Part shown: piece by piece, positions 1-8,967 of the stretch
How the letters are laid out: every line of letters starts with the position of its first letter
Numbering within the stretch: position 1 is the stretch's first letter
DNA from: CAVSQX01 sp963730225
GTDB lineage: Bacteria > Planctomycetota > Phycisphaerae > Tepidisphaerales > Tepidisphaeraceae
Length of the DNA: 64,000 nt
Direction: 5' to 3'
Assembly: GCA_963730225.1 (NCBI GenBank)
Contig: CAVSQX010000002.1
Span: forward strand, 434,001 to 498,000
Position numbers and translations under genes: made by a program
The notes under the pieces: generated by a model
What the model saw: the letters and a program-made list of their open reading frames with translations, nothing else
What the model was told of the DNA's origin: nothing
Databases searched by the model: none

Positions 1-288
1 GGTCCGGCGGATTTCAACCAGTTTCTCGGCACCCTCGATGCCCCGGCCCCCGCGGCCCTGGCGGTTGATCTCATCGACGAGTTCGATTCTCTGGAAGACC
101 CCCAGGCCCGGCTTGACGAGGCCCTGGGTCTTTTGACGGAAATGCGAAATCGGGAAGAAGAGCAAAAACACTTAGCCGCCCTTCGGCGTACAGAACAATC
201 GTCGCCGTCGGCAAATTTGGAATCCGACGCCCTCTGGCTGCTGCAAGAAAAACGCAGACAACCAGACTTACGCCGGAATTGCGGCTAA
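1..288 (+). CDS. dnaG: DNA primase DnaG, C-terminal end (partial)
   Basis: The frame is open from the first base of the window and stops with TAA at 286-288, giving the last 95 residues of a protein whose start lies outside. The visible part is charged and mostly helical (EFDSLEDPQARLDEALGLL, then EMRNREEEQKHLAALRR). This fits the C-terminal helicase-binding region of bacterial primase, but that region is poorly conserved. The assignment rests mainly on the position directly upstream of rpoD on the same strand, because dnaG-rpoD is a widespread gene pair. Primase makes the RNA primers for DNA replication. Without the catalytic TOPRIM part in view, another protein with a helical tail cannot be ruled out. 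Confidence 0.6.
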   Translation, partial: GPADFNQFLGTLDAPAPAALAVDLIDEFDSLEDPQARLDEALGLLTEMRNREEEQKHLAALRRTEQSSPSANLESDALWLLQEKRRQPDLRRNCG

Positions 289-330
289 AATAATAGTTGG
301 TTGCGACCGTGGTTGTTACAACACGACGCT

Positions 331-363
331 TGTTTAGCGTCAGCCCGGAGGGCCGGGCGTTTT
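331..363 (+). repeat. GTTTAGCG-type GC-rich palindrome between dnaG and rpoD
   Basis: The segment reads GTTTAGCG, then a 6-bp stem GCCCGG / CCGGGC (343-348 with 353-358) around the loop AGGG, then GTTTT. It resembles copies near 33057, 36995 and 42573, so it looks like a dispersed intergenic repeat. The T run after the stem means it could also end dnaG transcription. Confidence 0.5.
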
Positions 364-507
364 CGTCGGTAACGCCACCAATTCGGCAACCGCCCAACAA
401 TTGAATACCGGGTGTCGTCACCCGTTCTCGTTACAGGGATCAGGAACACCCCTGAGCTCCTTGGCCCGAACGATCGGCCCCGCAGGCTCCGTGTCGGATT
501 GTTCTGT

Positions 508-2262
508 ATGAAAGAAACTGTCATCGAAACCCCCCTCATCGGTTCCGGTTCCCAGGAAGAAGTTGATTTGCGTGTCGCCGCCATTCTCGCACTTGGCACG
601 TCGCGCGGCTACCTCACCTACGAGGAGCTCAACGACAAGCTCCCCGACGAAGTCGTCTCTCCCGACAAGCTCGATTCGCTGCTGATGATGATCGACGAGA
701 TGGGCATCAAGCTCATCGACGAATCCGACGTCGGCGAATTCCAGAAGGGTTCCCGTGCCCGTCCGCGCAAAGCGCGTCGCTCCGACGACGAGCCCGCCGC
801 CGACGAGATCGCCGAGGCCGAAAAGGAAGAGGCGAGCATCGACCTCAATCTCGAAGCTGAATTGGCCGAGGCTTCGACCAAGCGCATCGACGATCCGGTG
901 CGCATGTATCTTACGCAGATGGGCGAAATTCCGCTGCTCACCCGCGAGCAGGAAATCGCCCTGGCCAAGAAGATCGAAATCACCCGCAAAATTTTCCGCA
1001 GCAAGGTGCTCGAAAGCGATTACTGTCTGCAATCCGCGGTGGAGATTCTCCAGCAGGTGGACGACGGCGATCTGCCGTTCGATCGCACGATGAAGATCAG
1101 CACCGCCGAGGACCAGGCCGACAAGGGCACGATCGGGCAGCGCATTCCGATGAACCTGGAATCGGTCCGCAAGATGCTGGTCCGCAACCGCGAAGACTGG
1201 GACGCCCTGCGCGACGCCAGCAAAAAGAACGAAGAAGAAACGCGGATGGCCATCCGCCGCCGCCGCCGCCGCTGCGTGAAGCTGCTCGAGGAATTGTCGC
1301 TGCGCACCAGCAAGGTGACTCCGCTGATGAAAAAACTCTCCAGCATCAGCACGAAAATGCTGGAGTTGGAGCAGCGCATCGACGAACTTAAAAAATCCCG
1401 CGAGCCCGGCGAAGATCTGGAAGTCTGTCAGCAGGAATGCGAAGGGCTGGAAGATCTGGTTCTCGAAGGCGCGCAGGATTTGCACAAGCGCGTCGTTCAG
1501 GTCCGCAAAATCTACAACAAGTACGAGGACGCCAAGCGCAAGCTCTCCGGCGGCAATCTGCGTCTGGTCGTTTCGATCGCCAAAAAGTATCGCAATCGCG
1601 GCCTTTCCTTCCTCGACATCATTCAGGAAGGCAACACCGGCCTGATGCGAGCCGTCGACAAATACGAATATCGTCGCGGCTACAAGTTCAGCACATATGC
1701 CACCTGGTGGATTCGCCAGGCCATCACCCGGGCCATCGCCGATCATGCCCGCACCATTCGCATCCCGGTGCACATGATCGAAACGATGAGCAAGCTGCGC
1801 AACATCAGCAAAGCGCTGATGCAGGAGTTCGGCCGCGAGCCGACCATCGAGGAAATCGCCAAGAAGGCGAAGATGACCGTCGGCGAAACCCGCCGGGTGC
1901 TGAAGATCAGCCGCCATCCGATTTCGCTGGATCGTCCCGTCGGCGAATCCGAGGACAGCTACTTCGGCGATTTCATCGAAGACGAAAAAGCCGACAATCC
2001 TGTCGAATCCGCCACGCAGGAAATGCTCAAGGACAAGATCGAGCAAGTGCTCAAGACGCTGACCTACCGGGAGCGCGAGATCATCAAGCTGCGCTACGGC
2101 ATCGGCGACGGCTACACCTACACGCTGGAAGAGGTCGGCCGAATTTTCAAGGTGACGCGCGAGCGGGTTCGCCAGGTCGAAGCCAAGGCGATCCGCAAAT
2201 TGCAGCATCCGGTTCGCGCCCGCAAGCTCGAGGGCTTCCTTCCCGGCGGCCTGCCGCGCTGA
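508..2262 (+). CDS. rpoD: RNA polymerase primary sigma factor RpoD (sigma-70)
   Basis: Housekeeping sigma factor that directs core RNA polymerase to -10/-35 promoters. With the ATG at 508 the protein has 584 residues. A region 1.1-like N-terminus (EVDLRVAAILALG, LTYEELNDKLPDE) is followed by an acidic linker, region 1.2 from about residue 128 (DDPVRMYLTQMGEIPLL), a long charged non-conserved insert, region 2 (NLRLVVSIAKKYRNRGL and, from residue 392, YKFSTYATWWIRQAITRAI), region 3, and region 4 (TYREREIIKLRYGIGDG; EEVGRIFKVTRERVRQVE). An in-frame GTG at 412 would add 32 arginine-rich residues unlike known sigma factors, so the ATG at 508 is preferred although no strong ribosome site precedes it. 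A terminator follows. The identification is secure; only the start is open. Confidence 0.97.
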   Translation: MKETVIETPLIGSGSQEEVDLRVAAILALGTSRGYLTYEELNDKLPDEVVSPDKLDSLLMMIDEMGIKLIDESDVGEFQKGSRARPRKARRSDDEPAADEIAEAEKEEASIDLNLEAELAEASTKRIDDPVRMYLTQMGEIPLLTREQEIALAKKIEITRKIFRSKVLESDYCLQSAVEILQQVDDGDLPFDRTMKISTAEDQADKGTIGQRIPMNLESVRKMLVRNREDWDALRDASKKNEEETRMAIRRRRRRCVKLLEELSLRTSKVTPLMKKLSSISTKMLELEQRIDELKKSREPGEDLEVCQQECEGLEDLVLEGAQDLHKRVVQVRKIYNKYEDAKRKLSGGNLRLVVSIAKKYRNRGLSFLDIIQEGNTGLMRAVDKYEYRRGYKFSTYATWWIRQAITRAIADHARTIRIPVHMIETMSKLRNISKALMQEFGREPTIEEIAKKAKMTVGETRRVLKISRHPISLDRPVGESEDSYFGDFIEDEKADNPVESATQEMLKDKIEQVLKTLTYREREIIKLRYGIGDGYTYTLEEVGRIFKVTRERVRQVEAKAIRKLQHPVRARKLEGFLPGGLPR

Positions 2263-2291
2263 TTAAACGAACTTCGATTCTCCCCATGCCT

Positions 2292-2328
2292 GGGCCGGTG
2301 CTCATCAGCGCCGGCCCGGCTTTTTTTT
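2292..2328 (+). terminator. Rho-independent terminator of rpoD
   Basis: An 11-bp stem with one G-T wobble (GGGCCGGTGCT / AGCGCCGGCCC) and a CATC loop is followed by GGC and eight T residues. It lies about 30 bp after the rpoD stop. Confidence 0.9.
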
Positions 2329-2437
2329 GATGCGATTGGGCTCTGGGGGTTCTGCCGCTGAATCCGCAGATTTTCGGCGCTCCCGTAAGCGCGTCGTTTG
2401 GCCATACTCACCGGACAACCGACCCGAGGAGCCTTCC

Positions 2438-2601
2438 ATGAAAAGTGCCGTTCGTCTCGCCTTGATCATCGTTCTGATTCTTTTGCTGGTTGGCCTTCTG
2501 CCCACTTGGCCCTACAGCTCCGGCTGGGCGCTTACCCCAGCGGCGGTGTCGGCACGCTTCTGCTGATCGTCATCATCCTGATAGTCATGGATAAGATTTG
2601 A
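2438..2601 (+). CDS. DUF3309-type small membrane protein, split by a -1 frameshift
   Basis: The ATG at 2438 follows a good ribosome site (CGAGGAG, 2425-2431). The first frame gives MKSAVRLALIIVLILLLVG and LLPTWPYSSGW; the family core continues in the next frame as YPSGGVGTLLLIVIILIVMDKI to a TGA at 2599-2601. Restoring one G in the run at 2525-2528 joins them into a protein of about 55 residues made of two hydrophobic segments around the PTWPYS..GW..YPSGG motif, as in DUF3309. The function of that family is unknown. As the sequence stands, translation runs to a TGA at 2564-2566 and loses the second membrane segment. The repair is so clean that a sequencing error is as likely as a true mutation. 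Confidence 0.75.
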
Positions 2602-2718
2602 TCCACCGCATTGCCGCGCTCGCGGCGGCTTCGGATAGAATCCCCACGCCAGCGGACAGGAAATGCCAAAGTTCAGGTGGCCGTCGCGTCCGCGCTGGCG
2701 TTGCATTACCGGAGCCGC

Positions 2719-4320
2719 ATGAGAACACATCATCGTTTCGGCGCATTTGCTTGCGCGGTCTTATCGGGGTTTGGTGTCGCGGCGGCTCAGCAGCCGCAGA
2801 CGGTGCACTTCGTTGTCGATGCCAAGGCGGAGGTTTCCCCGATTTCCCGATTCATTTACGGCGTCAATCAATTTCCCGGCGTGCTCGACGGCATGACGGG
2901 GCCGTGGGCGAATTGCACGTTCATTCGCCTGGGCGGAAACCGGTTGACGGCTTACAACTGGGTCAACAACGCTTCCAACGCCGGCAACGATTATCACTTT
3001 CAAAACGATGGATATCTGGTCGACGGCACACGATTCAAAGGTCTTGAGGATTCACCCGGCGGGGCGGATGTCCCGACGCTCGAAATCGCGGCCAGGCACA
3101 ACGCCGCCGCGATGCTGACCGTGCCGATCAACGGGTACGTCGCGGCCGACAAAAAAGGAGACGGCGATGCTCGCCAAAGCGGCGCGGATTATCTGCAATC
3201 GCGCTTTCGACCCGAGCTGCCTCGCAAGCCGGGGCCGTTCACGCTAACGCCCAGTCCAAACGATCCGATTGTCTATCAGGATGAATTCGTGAATTGGGTG
3301 AAAACCAAATATCCCCATGGATTTGACGACTCGGATAAACCGATTTGGTTCAGCCTGGATAACGAGCCCGGTCTGTGGTCGCAGACCCACGCCGAAGTGC
3401 ACCCCAAACGAGTAACCTACGGCGAGCTCGTGCAGCGCACCATCGCCTACGCCGACGCGATCAAAGATGTCGCGCCAACCGCGCTCATTTTCGGCCCGGC
3501 TAATTACGGATGGCAGGGATACGTGCGCCTACAGGACGCTCCCGATTCCATGGAGCGCGATTTTCAGGCGTTCTATCTTGCCCAGTTGTCGCTGGCACAA
3601 GAGATTCATGGAAAGCGGCTGCTGGACGTCCTGGATGTTCATTGGTATCCCGAAGCGACCGGCGGCGGGGTGCGCGTGACGGAGAATCGCCCGACCGACG
3701 AGCCCGCCACCGCGACGGCGCGAATGGCGGCGCCGCGATCGCTGTGGGATCCCAATTACACCGAGACCAGTTGGATCACTGAAAAACAACTGCACGGGCC
3801 CATTGATTTGATTCCCCGCTTGAAGAAAAAGATCGACCAGAACTATCCGGGGACCAAACTGGCATTGACCGAGTACGATTTTGGCGGCGGAGACTACATT
3901 TCCGGCGGAATTGCCGAAGCGGATGTTCTGGGCATTCTCGGCCGCGAGGGAGTCTTCGCCGCGGCGTGGTGGCCCAGCAGCCACACAAAATTCATCGGGG
4001 CGGCGTTCGAAATGTATCGAAATTTCGACGGGCAGGGCGGCCGTTTCGGTGATGTCTCCGTGCAGGCGAAAACCGACGACATCGATTCCAGCTCCATCTA
4101 CGCCAGCACCGATTCAACCAATCCTAATCGAATGGTCGTCATCGTTATCAACAAAACCAACCATTCCCTGGATGCAGCGATAGATCTGAAAAACGGCCAT
4201 GCAATCGAAGGCGCGGCCGCATATCAACTGACCGCCGTCGCGCCGGGCCGCAGAAAGGCGCAGATGCAACTGTTGTCGATCAGAAGACCGTTCGCTGTAT
4301 TTTGCCCGGCCCCAGCGTGA
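2719..4320 (+). CDS. Secreted glycoside hydrolase family 44 (endoglucanase/xyloglucanase type)
   Basis: A predicted 533-residue exported enzyme for beta-1,4-glucan or xyloglucan. The ATG at 2719 starts a classic signal peptide (MRTHHRFGAFACAVLSGFGVAAA); upstream in-frame codons would spoil it. GH44 landmarks are present: the early block FIRLGGNRLTAYNWVNNASN, the proposed acid/base glutamate E216 in SLDNEPGLW, and the proposed nucleophile E385 in LTEYDFGGGD. WWP and the C-terminal part rich in beta strands also fit the family (TIM barrel plus beta sandwich). No carbohydrate-binding module or dockerin is visible, so it probably acts as a free secreted enzyme. It stands alone between rpoD and xfp. 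The subfamily substrate cannot be read from sequence. Confidence 0.88.
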   Translation: MRTHHRFGAFACAVLSGFGVAAAQQPQTVHFVVDAKAEVSPISRFIYGVNQFPGVLDGMTGPWANCTFIRLGGNRLTAYNWVNNASNAGNDYHFQNDGYLVDGTRFKGLEDSPGGADVPTLEIAARHNAAAMLTVPINGYVAADKKGDGDARQSGADYLQSRFRPELPRKPGPFTLTPSPNDPIVYQDEFVNWVKTKYPHGFDDSDKPIWFSLDNEPGLWSQTHAEVHPKRVTYGELVQRTIAYADAIKDVAPTALIFGPANYGWQGYVRLQDAPDSMERDFQAFYLAQLSLAQEIHGKRLLDVLDVHWYPEATGGGVRVTENRPTDEPATATARMAAPRSLWDPNYTETSWITEKQLHGPIDLIPRLKKKIDQNYPGTKLALTEYDFGGGDYISGGIAEADVLGILGREGVFAAAWWPSSHTKFIGAAFEMYRNFDGQGGRFGDVSVQAKTDDIDSSSIYASTDSTNPNRMVVIVINKTNHSLDAAIDLKNGHAIEGAAAYQLTAVAPGRRKAQMQLLSIRRPFAVFCPAPA

Positions 4321-4390
4321 GCGCGTTGGTGATGACACTAGGTTCCTGACAAATCGCTCATTTCTGGCGGCATCGTCGATCTTTTACCGT

Positions 4391-6750
4391 CTACGCCTTC
4401 CACTTCCAGTCGCGAATCGTCGGCAGATCCTGCCCGGCCTGGCGAATGTATTGCTTGTGCTCGACGAGTCGGTTCTGCATGTCCTGCTTGAGATAATCGC
4501 CTTTGCCCTTGAGCCCGGGAAGCCGGTCGATCACGTCCCGCACCAGGTGAAATCGATCCAGGTCGTTCAACACGGCCATGTCGAACGGCGTCGTGATCGT
4601 TCCCTCCTCCTTGTAGCCGCGAACGTGAAGATTGTGATGATTCTCCCGTCGGTAGGTGAGTCGATGGACCAGCCAGGGATAGCCGTGAAATGCGAAGATG
4701 ATCGGCCTGTCCTTGGTGAACAGCGAATCGAAGTCGTTGTCGCTCAGGCCGTGTGGGTGTTCGGTGTCGGGTTGCAGCTTCATGAGATCGACGACATTGA
4801 CGACTCGAATCTTCAGATCGGGCAGGGCGCTGCGGAGCATGGAAACCGCCGCCAGGGTTTCCAGCGTGGGCACGTCTCCCGCACAGCCCATGACGACGTC
4901 CGGCTCCGCGCCTTTGTCATTGCTGGCCCATTCCCAGATGCCGATGCCCTCGGTGCAGTGGCGGACCGCGGCATCCATCGGCAGCCACTGCGGCGCCGGA
5001 TGCTTGCCCGCCACCACCACGTTCACGTAATGCCGGCTCCGAAAGCAGTGGTCCATCACCGAAAGCAGGCAGTTGGCGTCCGGGGGTAGATAAACCCGCA
5101 CGATCTGCGCCTTCTTGTTTACGACATGATCGATGAATCCGGGATCCTGATGCGTGAAACCATTTTGGTCCTGCCGCCACACGTGCGACGCCAAAAGATA
5201 GTTCAGCGAAGCGATCTTCCGCCGCCACGGCAGGTCGGAAGTAACCTTCAACCACTTGGCGTGCTGGTTGAACATCGAATCGACGATGTGGATGAACGCC
5301 TCGTAGCTATTCAACAGCCCGTGTCGGCCCGTCAGCAAATAACCTTCCAACCAACCCTGGCACTGATGCTCGCTGAGCACTTCCATAACCCGGCCGTCGC
5401 GGGCAAGGTGATCATCGGTCTTCAGCACCTCGGCCTCCCATTGCCGATCGGTGGCTTCAAACAGCGCGGTCAATCGGTTGGAGGCGGTTTCGTCGGGGCC
5501 GAAGACTCGGAAATTGCGCTGATCCTGATTGGCTTTGATGAGGTCCCGAATGAAGTTGCCCAGGATGCGCGTATCCTCCGCCTCAATCGCGCCCGGCGAC
5601 GGCACGTCGACGGCGTACTGACGGAAATCCGGCATACGCAGGTCGTGCAGCAAAATGCCGCCGTTGGCGTGAGGATTAGCGCCCATGCGCCGATTACCCC
5701 TGGGCGCCAACTCCGTCAATTCCGCTCGAAGCCGGCCCTTTTCGTCAAACAGTTCCGCGGGCCGATAACTTTTCATCCAACTTTCGAGCTGCTGGAGATG
5801 CTCGGGGTTGTTGCCCGGCTCCGACAGCGGAACCTGGTGCGCCGGAAAGTTCCCTCGACGGGAAGGCCGTCCACCACCTTCGGGCCCGTCCATCCCTTGG
5901 GCGTTTTCAGCACGATCATCGGCCAAATCGGGCGGGCGGTGACTTTGCCGCTGCGAGCGTTCCGCTGAATCTGGCGAATCTTCTCCACCACAACTTCCAA
6001 CGTCGCCGCCAGCGCTTGATGCACCTTCGGCGGGTCGTCGCCTTCGACAAAATGCGGCGTCCAGCCGTAGCCCTCCAGCAGCTTCTGCAATTCTTCCCGA
6101 GAAATGCGGGCGAGAATCGTCGGGTTGGCGATCTTGTATCCGTTGAGATGCAGAATCGGCAGCACCGCGCCGTCGGTGACGGGATCGAGAAACTTGTTGG
6201 AATGCCACGCCGTCGCCAGCGGACCGGTCTCCGCTTCGCCGTCGCCCACCACGCAGGCGACCATCAACTCGGGATTGTCGAACACCGCCCCGAAGCCGTG
6301 GCTGATCGAATAACCCAGCTCTCCGCCTTCATGGATCGAACCGGGACACTCCGGCGACACGTGGCTCGGAATCCCGCCCGGAAATGAGAATTGCTTGAAC
6401 AATTTCCCAAGGCCCGCCTCGTCCTGCGAAATGTCGGGATAAATCTCGCTGTACGTCCCTTCGAGATACGTGTTGGCCACCAGCGCCGGCCCGCCGTGCC
6501 CGGGACCGGAAATGTAGATCATGTCCAGATCGTATTTCTTGATGACTCGATTGAGATGGACGTAGATGAGATTCTGGCCCGGAGTTGTGCCCCAATGGCC
6601 CAGCAAACGCGGCTTGATGTGGCTGAGCTCAAGCCGCTTGCGCAGCAGCGGATTATCCAGGAGATAGATTTGGCCAACCGATAAATAATTCGCCGCCCGC
6701 CAGTAAGCGTCCAGTTTTTTCAACAATTCGGGAGAAAGCGCCTCGGGCAT
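4391..6750 (-). CDS. xfp: Xylulose-5-phosphate/fructose-6-phosphate phosphoketolase (frameshifted)
   Basis: Thiamine-diphosphate enzyme that splits xylulose-5-P or fructose-6-P into acetyl phosphate and an aldose phosphate. The ATG at 6750 has the ribosome site AAGGAG. The first frame (about residues 1-303) holds LLGHWGTTPGQNLIYVHLNR, ISGPGHGGPA, the EGGELGYSISHGFGAVFDNP signature and the diphosphate-binding GDGEAETGP. The rest (PLSEPGNNPEH, QDQNGFTHQDPGF, SRHYVNVVVAGKHP, FHGYPWLVHRL) is in the next frame, ending in DWKWKA. One missing base near 5842 (GCGCCGG where GCGCCCGG restores the frame) explains the break. The repaired product is about 786 residues, the usual length. The ackA gene just upstream on the same strand gives the matching second step. 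Confidence 0.93.
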
Positions 6751-6794
6751 GGGTTGCTCCTTGCGGTTTGCGCGATTCATCGGCGATAGTATCT

Positions 6795-8015
6795 TCACGG
6801 AGCGTCGCGGACCAGACGGCTGACGGTTTTGGCGATGACAATTTCCTCGTCGGTTGGGATGACGCGCACAACCCCCGCAGCGTCGTCCAGGGAGATGACC
6901 GCATCCGAAGCCGCGTTGCGCCGCGGATCGAGACGAATGCCCAGAAATTCCAATCCCGAGCAAATACCGGCGCGAATCTCGGGAGCGTGTTCACCGATCC
7001 CGCCGGAAAACACCAGCGTGTCTAACCCACCCAGCGCCGCCGCGTAGGCTCCGATATATTTTTTCGCCTGATAGCAGAACAGGTCCACCGCTTCGGCGGC
7101 ACGAACGTCCGCCGTTCGGCGAACCAGAAGGTCGCGCATGTCATACGTCGTTTCGGAAATCCCGATCAGGCCGCATTTTTGATTGATGAATTCATCCATC
7201 TGTTGCGGCGTGAGGTTCTCATCGCGCATCAAATAGACCAGTAATCCCGGATCGAAATCGCCGGGACGAGAACCCATCACAAGGCCGGCGGTGGGCGTGA
7301 ACGCCATTGTCGTGTCGAGCGGCTTTCCACCCCGCATGGCGACCATGCTCGCGCCCGAGCCAAGATGGGCCAGGATCACCCGTCCATTGGCTGCATCAGC
7401 CCCCGCGACTTGCCGCAGCGCGCCGATCAAATAGCTGTACGAAAGCCCATGAAACCCGAAGCGCTGAATCCCCGCCCGATCCAACCGCCTTGGGATCGGC
7501 AGCAGTTTCGCCATCCGCGGCAGATCATGATGGAACGCGGTGTCGAAACAGGCCACCTGCGGCACTGGGGCAAAACCATGGCGGAAGGCTTCGATCAACG
7601 CTATTTCGCGCGGCAGATGACTGAGATCCAACGACTGGATGCGCTTGAGCTCGGCCAGCAGATCATCGGTGACCAATTGATGCTCGATCAAACGCGCGCC
7701 GCCGTGGACAACGCGGTGGCCGACGCCGCGCAGATGATTCGCATCCAGCCGTTGCCCGAGCCATTGAATTAACTGCTCGGCCGCCTGTGCGTGGTCCGAT
7801 GCTTCCATTTCCTGGCGCTGCGGCACTGCGCCGTCGACGAATTTCGCGCTGATCGATGTGCCCGGCAGCCCGATCCGATCGACAATGCCGTCGAAGAGCC
7901 GACGAGGTTCCACGTCCGCTCCTGTTGGCGCAAGGAAAACCGCGAACTTGATTGTGGACGAGCCGCCGTTGACGGTAAGAATGCGATCGGCGGACGCTGG
8001 AGGCGATTGCGGCAT
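6795..8015 (-). CDS. ackA: Acetate kinase
   Basis: Transfers the phosphate of acetyl phosphate to ADP, making acetate and ATP in the cytoplasm. The chosen ATG at 8015 gives 406 residues, typical for the family. Visible motifs are the N-terminal phosphate loop LTVNGGSSTIKF (usual form N-C-GSSS-K), VGHRVVHGG, DTAFHHDLP, RFGFHGLSYSYL, HLGSGASMVA, the substrate loop TPTAGLVMGSRPGDFDPG and FSGGIGEHAPEIR. The gene is followed on the same strand after 44 bp by xfp, so the two probably form an operon that produces and uses acetyl phosphate. A terminator at 8067-8106 separates it from the nitrogen cluster upstream. The reading frame is intact, unlike its partner. Confidence 0.95.
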   Translation of the reverse strand: MPQSPPASADRILTVNGGSSTIKFAVFLAPTGADVEPRRLFDGIVDRIGLPGTSISAKFVDGAVPQRQEMEASDHAQAAEQLIQWLGQRLDANHLRGVGHRVVHGGARLIEHQLVTDDLLAELKRIQSLDLSHLPREIALIEAFRHGFAPVPQVACFDTAFHHDLPRMAKLLPIPRRLDRAGIQRFGFHGLSYSYLIGALRQVAGADAANGRVILAHLGSGASMVAMRGGKPLDTTMAFTPTAGLVMGSRPGDFDPGLLVYLMRDENLTPQQMDEFINQKCGLIGISETTYDMRDLLVRRTADVRAAEAVDLFCYQAKKYIGAYAAALGGLDTLVFSGGIGEHAPEIRAGICSGLEFLGIRLDPRRNAASDAVISLDDAAGVVRVIPTDEEIVIAKTVSRLVRDAP

Positions 8016-8066
8016 TCGTTCTATTCTAACGCCTGCAATCCAAAACCACCGCCGCGGGGCCATTTC

Positions 8067-8106
8067 AAAAAAAACGGGCGTTGCAGATTGGAATCCTGCA
8101 ACGCCC
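8067..8106 (-). terminator. Terminator closing the amt/P-II cluster
   Basis: Read on the minus strand, a perfect 11-bp stem GGGCGTTGCAG / CTGCAACGCCC with a 9-base loop is followed by C-free GTTTTTTTT (the complement of the A8 run at 8067-8074). It lies between the last P-II-like gene and ackA. Confidence 0.9.
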
Positions 8107-8142
8107 ACCGTTTAGGCCGATCAACATTACTGGCCGCACGCC

Positions 8143-8445
8143 CTACGGCCCAATTGCCGTATTCCCCTTTTCGCCGGTACGAATGCGGTAGCATTCTTCC
8201 AAGGGAAGCACGAAAATTTTCCCGTCGCCGATTCTTCCCGGCTCCGAGCGCGCCGCCTTGAGGATCGCCTTGATCGTGGGCTGAACGTAATCTTCGTTGA
8301 CGGCGACCTTGAGCTTCACCTTCGAGAGCAGCCGAATGACACCATGCATATCAGCACCCAAGCCGTCGAGGATCATCGCGAAAACCCCAAGCAAAAACTC
8401 GGCCTCAACAGCGGCGCTGACTCGCTGCGATCCTCCAGAATTCAT
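8143..8445 (-). CDS. Shortened P-II-like protein with unusual N-terminus
   Basis: A 100-residue protein. The second half matches P-II signalling proteins well: KVKLKVAVNEDYVQPTI, then the C-terminal signature GRIGDGKIFVLPLEECYRIRTGEKG, which forms the B- and C-loops that bind ATP/ADP. The first 45 residues (MNSGGSQRVSAAVEAEFLLG and on to MHGVIRLL) show neither the usual first beta strand nor the T-loop block G-GRQKGHTE-YRG. I looked for a normal N-terminus in the other frames upstream and found none, so a simple frameshift does not explain it. It is either a decayed paralogue or a P-II variant without a T-loop. It is the last gene before the terminator of the cluster. Confidence 0.7.
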   Translation of the reverse strand: MNSGGSQRVSAAVEAEFLLGVFAMILDGLGADMHGVIRLLSKVKLKVAVNEDYVQPTIKAILKAARSEPGRIGDGKIFVLPLEECYRIRTGEKGNTAIGP

Positions 8446-8483
8446 TTCCTTGGAGAATGAATCGCATCCGTGACGCAGCTGCG

Positions 8484-8690
8484 TTAACCCAACAGTTTGT
8501 GCTGGCGGTCAAACTTTCCCATCAATCGTGCTGTCCACATCGATCCGAGCAGCGCTCCCAGTTCCATTACCAGGATGAAAACCACGATTCCATCGAACGG
8601 CATTTTGAAATGCAGCGCCAATACCCAGCACGCCAGCGTGATGATCGCCTGGTTTAACCAGAATGTTTTCTTGTATCGTTGCTTCCACAT
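8484..8690 (-). CDS. Small membrane protein of the amt/P-II cluster
   Basis: A 68-residue protein beginning MWKQRYKKTFWLNQAIITLA at an ATG at 8690. Two hydrophobic stretches, NQAIITLACWVLALHF and GIVVFILVMELGALLGSMW, should span the membrane, with basic residues at the start (KQRYKK) and end (RLMGKFDRQHK). I do not recognise a family. It lies between two P-II-type genes and a 78-residue unknown, all on one strand and close together, so it is probably cotranscribed with them. A role as a small partner of the transporter or of a P-II protein is only a guess. Confidence 0.55.
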   Translation of the reverse strand: MWKQRYKKTFWLNQAIITLACWVLALHFKMPFDGIVVFILVMELGALLGSMWTARLMGKFDRQHKLLG

Positions 8691-8716
8691 GATGGCTCCA
8701 CGGTTAGTAGATTGGC

Positions 8717-8953
8717 TCAGAGCGTGACCTCGATCACCAAATCCGCCTTGTGACTTGTAACATAAACTTTGAAATCTCGATAAACCAAAGTTTTGAAAAC
8801 TTCCGCCCACGGAAACGCGCGGGTGTGAAAAACCTTGATTCTGAAGCCGCCCATGACTTCGCGCAGCTCGCCGGTGTCGCCCATGAGATGTGCCAGCAAA
8901 TCGGCGACATCCACGCCGGGATTCATAACCGGAGGCGGTTGGCGATGTTCCAT
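8717..8953 (-). CDS. Conserved-looking small soluble protein after the P-II gene
   Basis: A 78-residue protein starting at an ATG at 8953, 14 bp after the stop of the repaired P-II gene, with AAGGGA as ribosome site. It begins MEHRQPPPVMNPGVDVADLL and has an alternating pattern later (FKTLVYRDFKVYVTSHKADLVIEVTL) suggesting beta strands. No membrane segment, signal peptide or known motif is visible. Tight spacing in a run of same-strand genes supports it being real and translated with its neighbours. Function unknown. Confidence 0.5.
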   Translation of the reverse strand: MEHRQPPPVMNPGVDVADLLAHLMGDTGELREVMGGFRIKVFHTRAFPWAEVFKTLVYRDFKVYVTSHKADLVIEVTL

Positions 8954-8967
8954 GCAATTCCCTTGGC

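Noticed and set aside
412..507. GTG at 412 as the rpoD start
   Set aside because: It adds 32 arginine- and proline-rich residues not found in sigma factors; the ATG at 508 fits the family.
418..2208. A 596-residue open frame antisense to rpoD
   Set aside because: It mirrors the rpoD codons exactly, has no ribosome site or known motif, and long antisense frames are expected in GC-rich genes.
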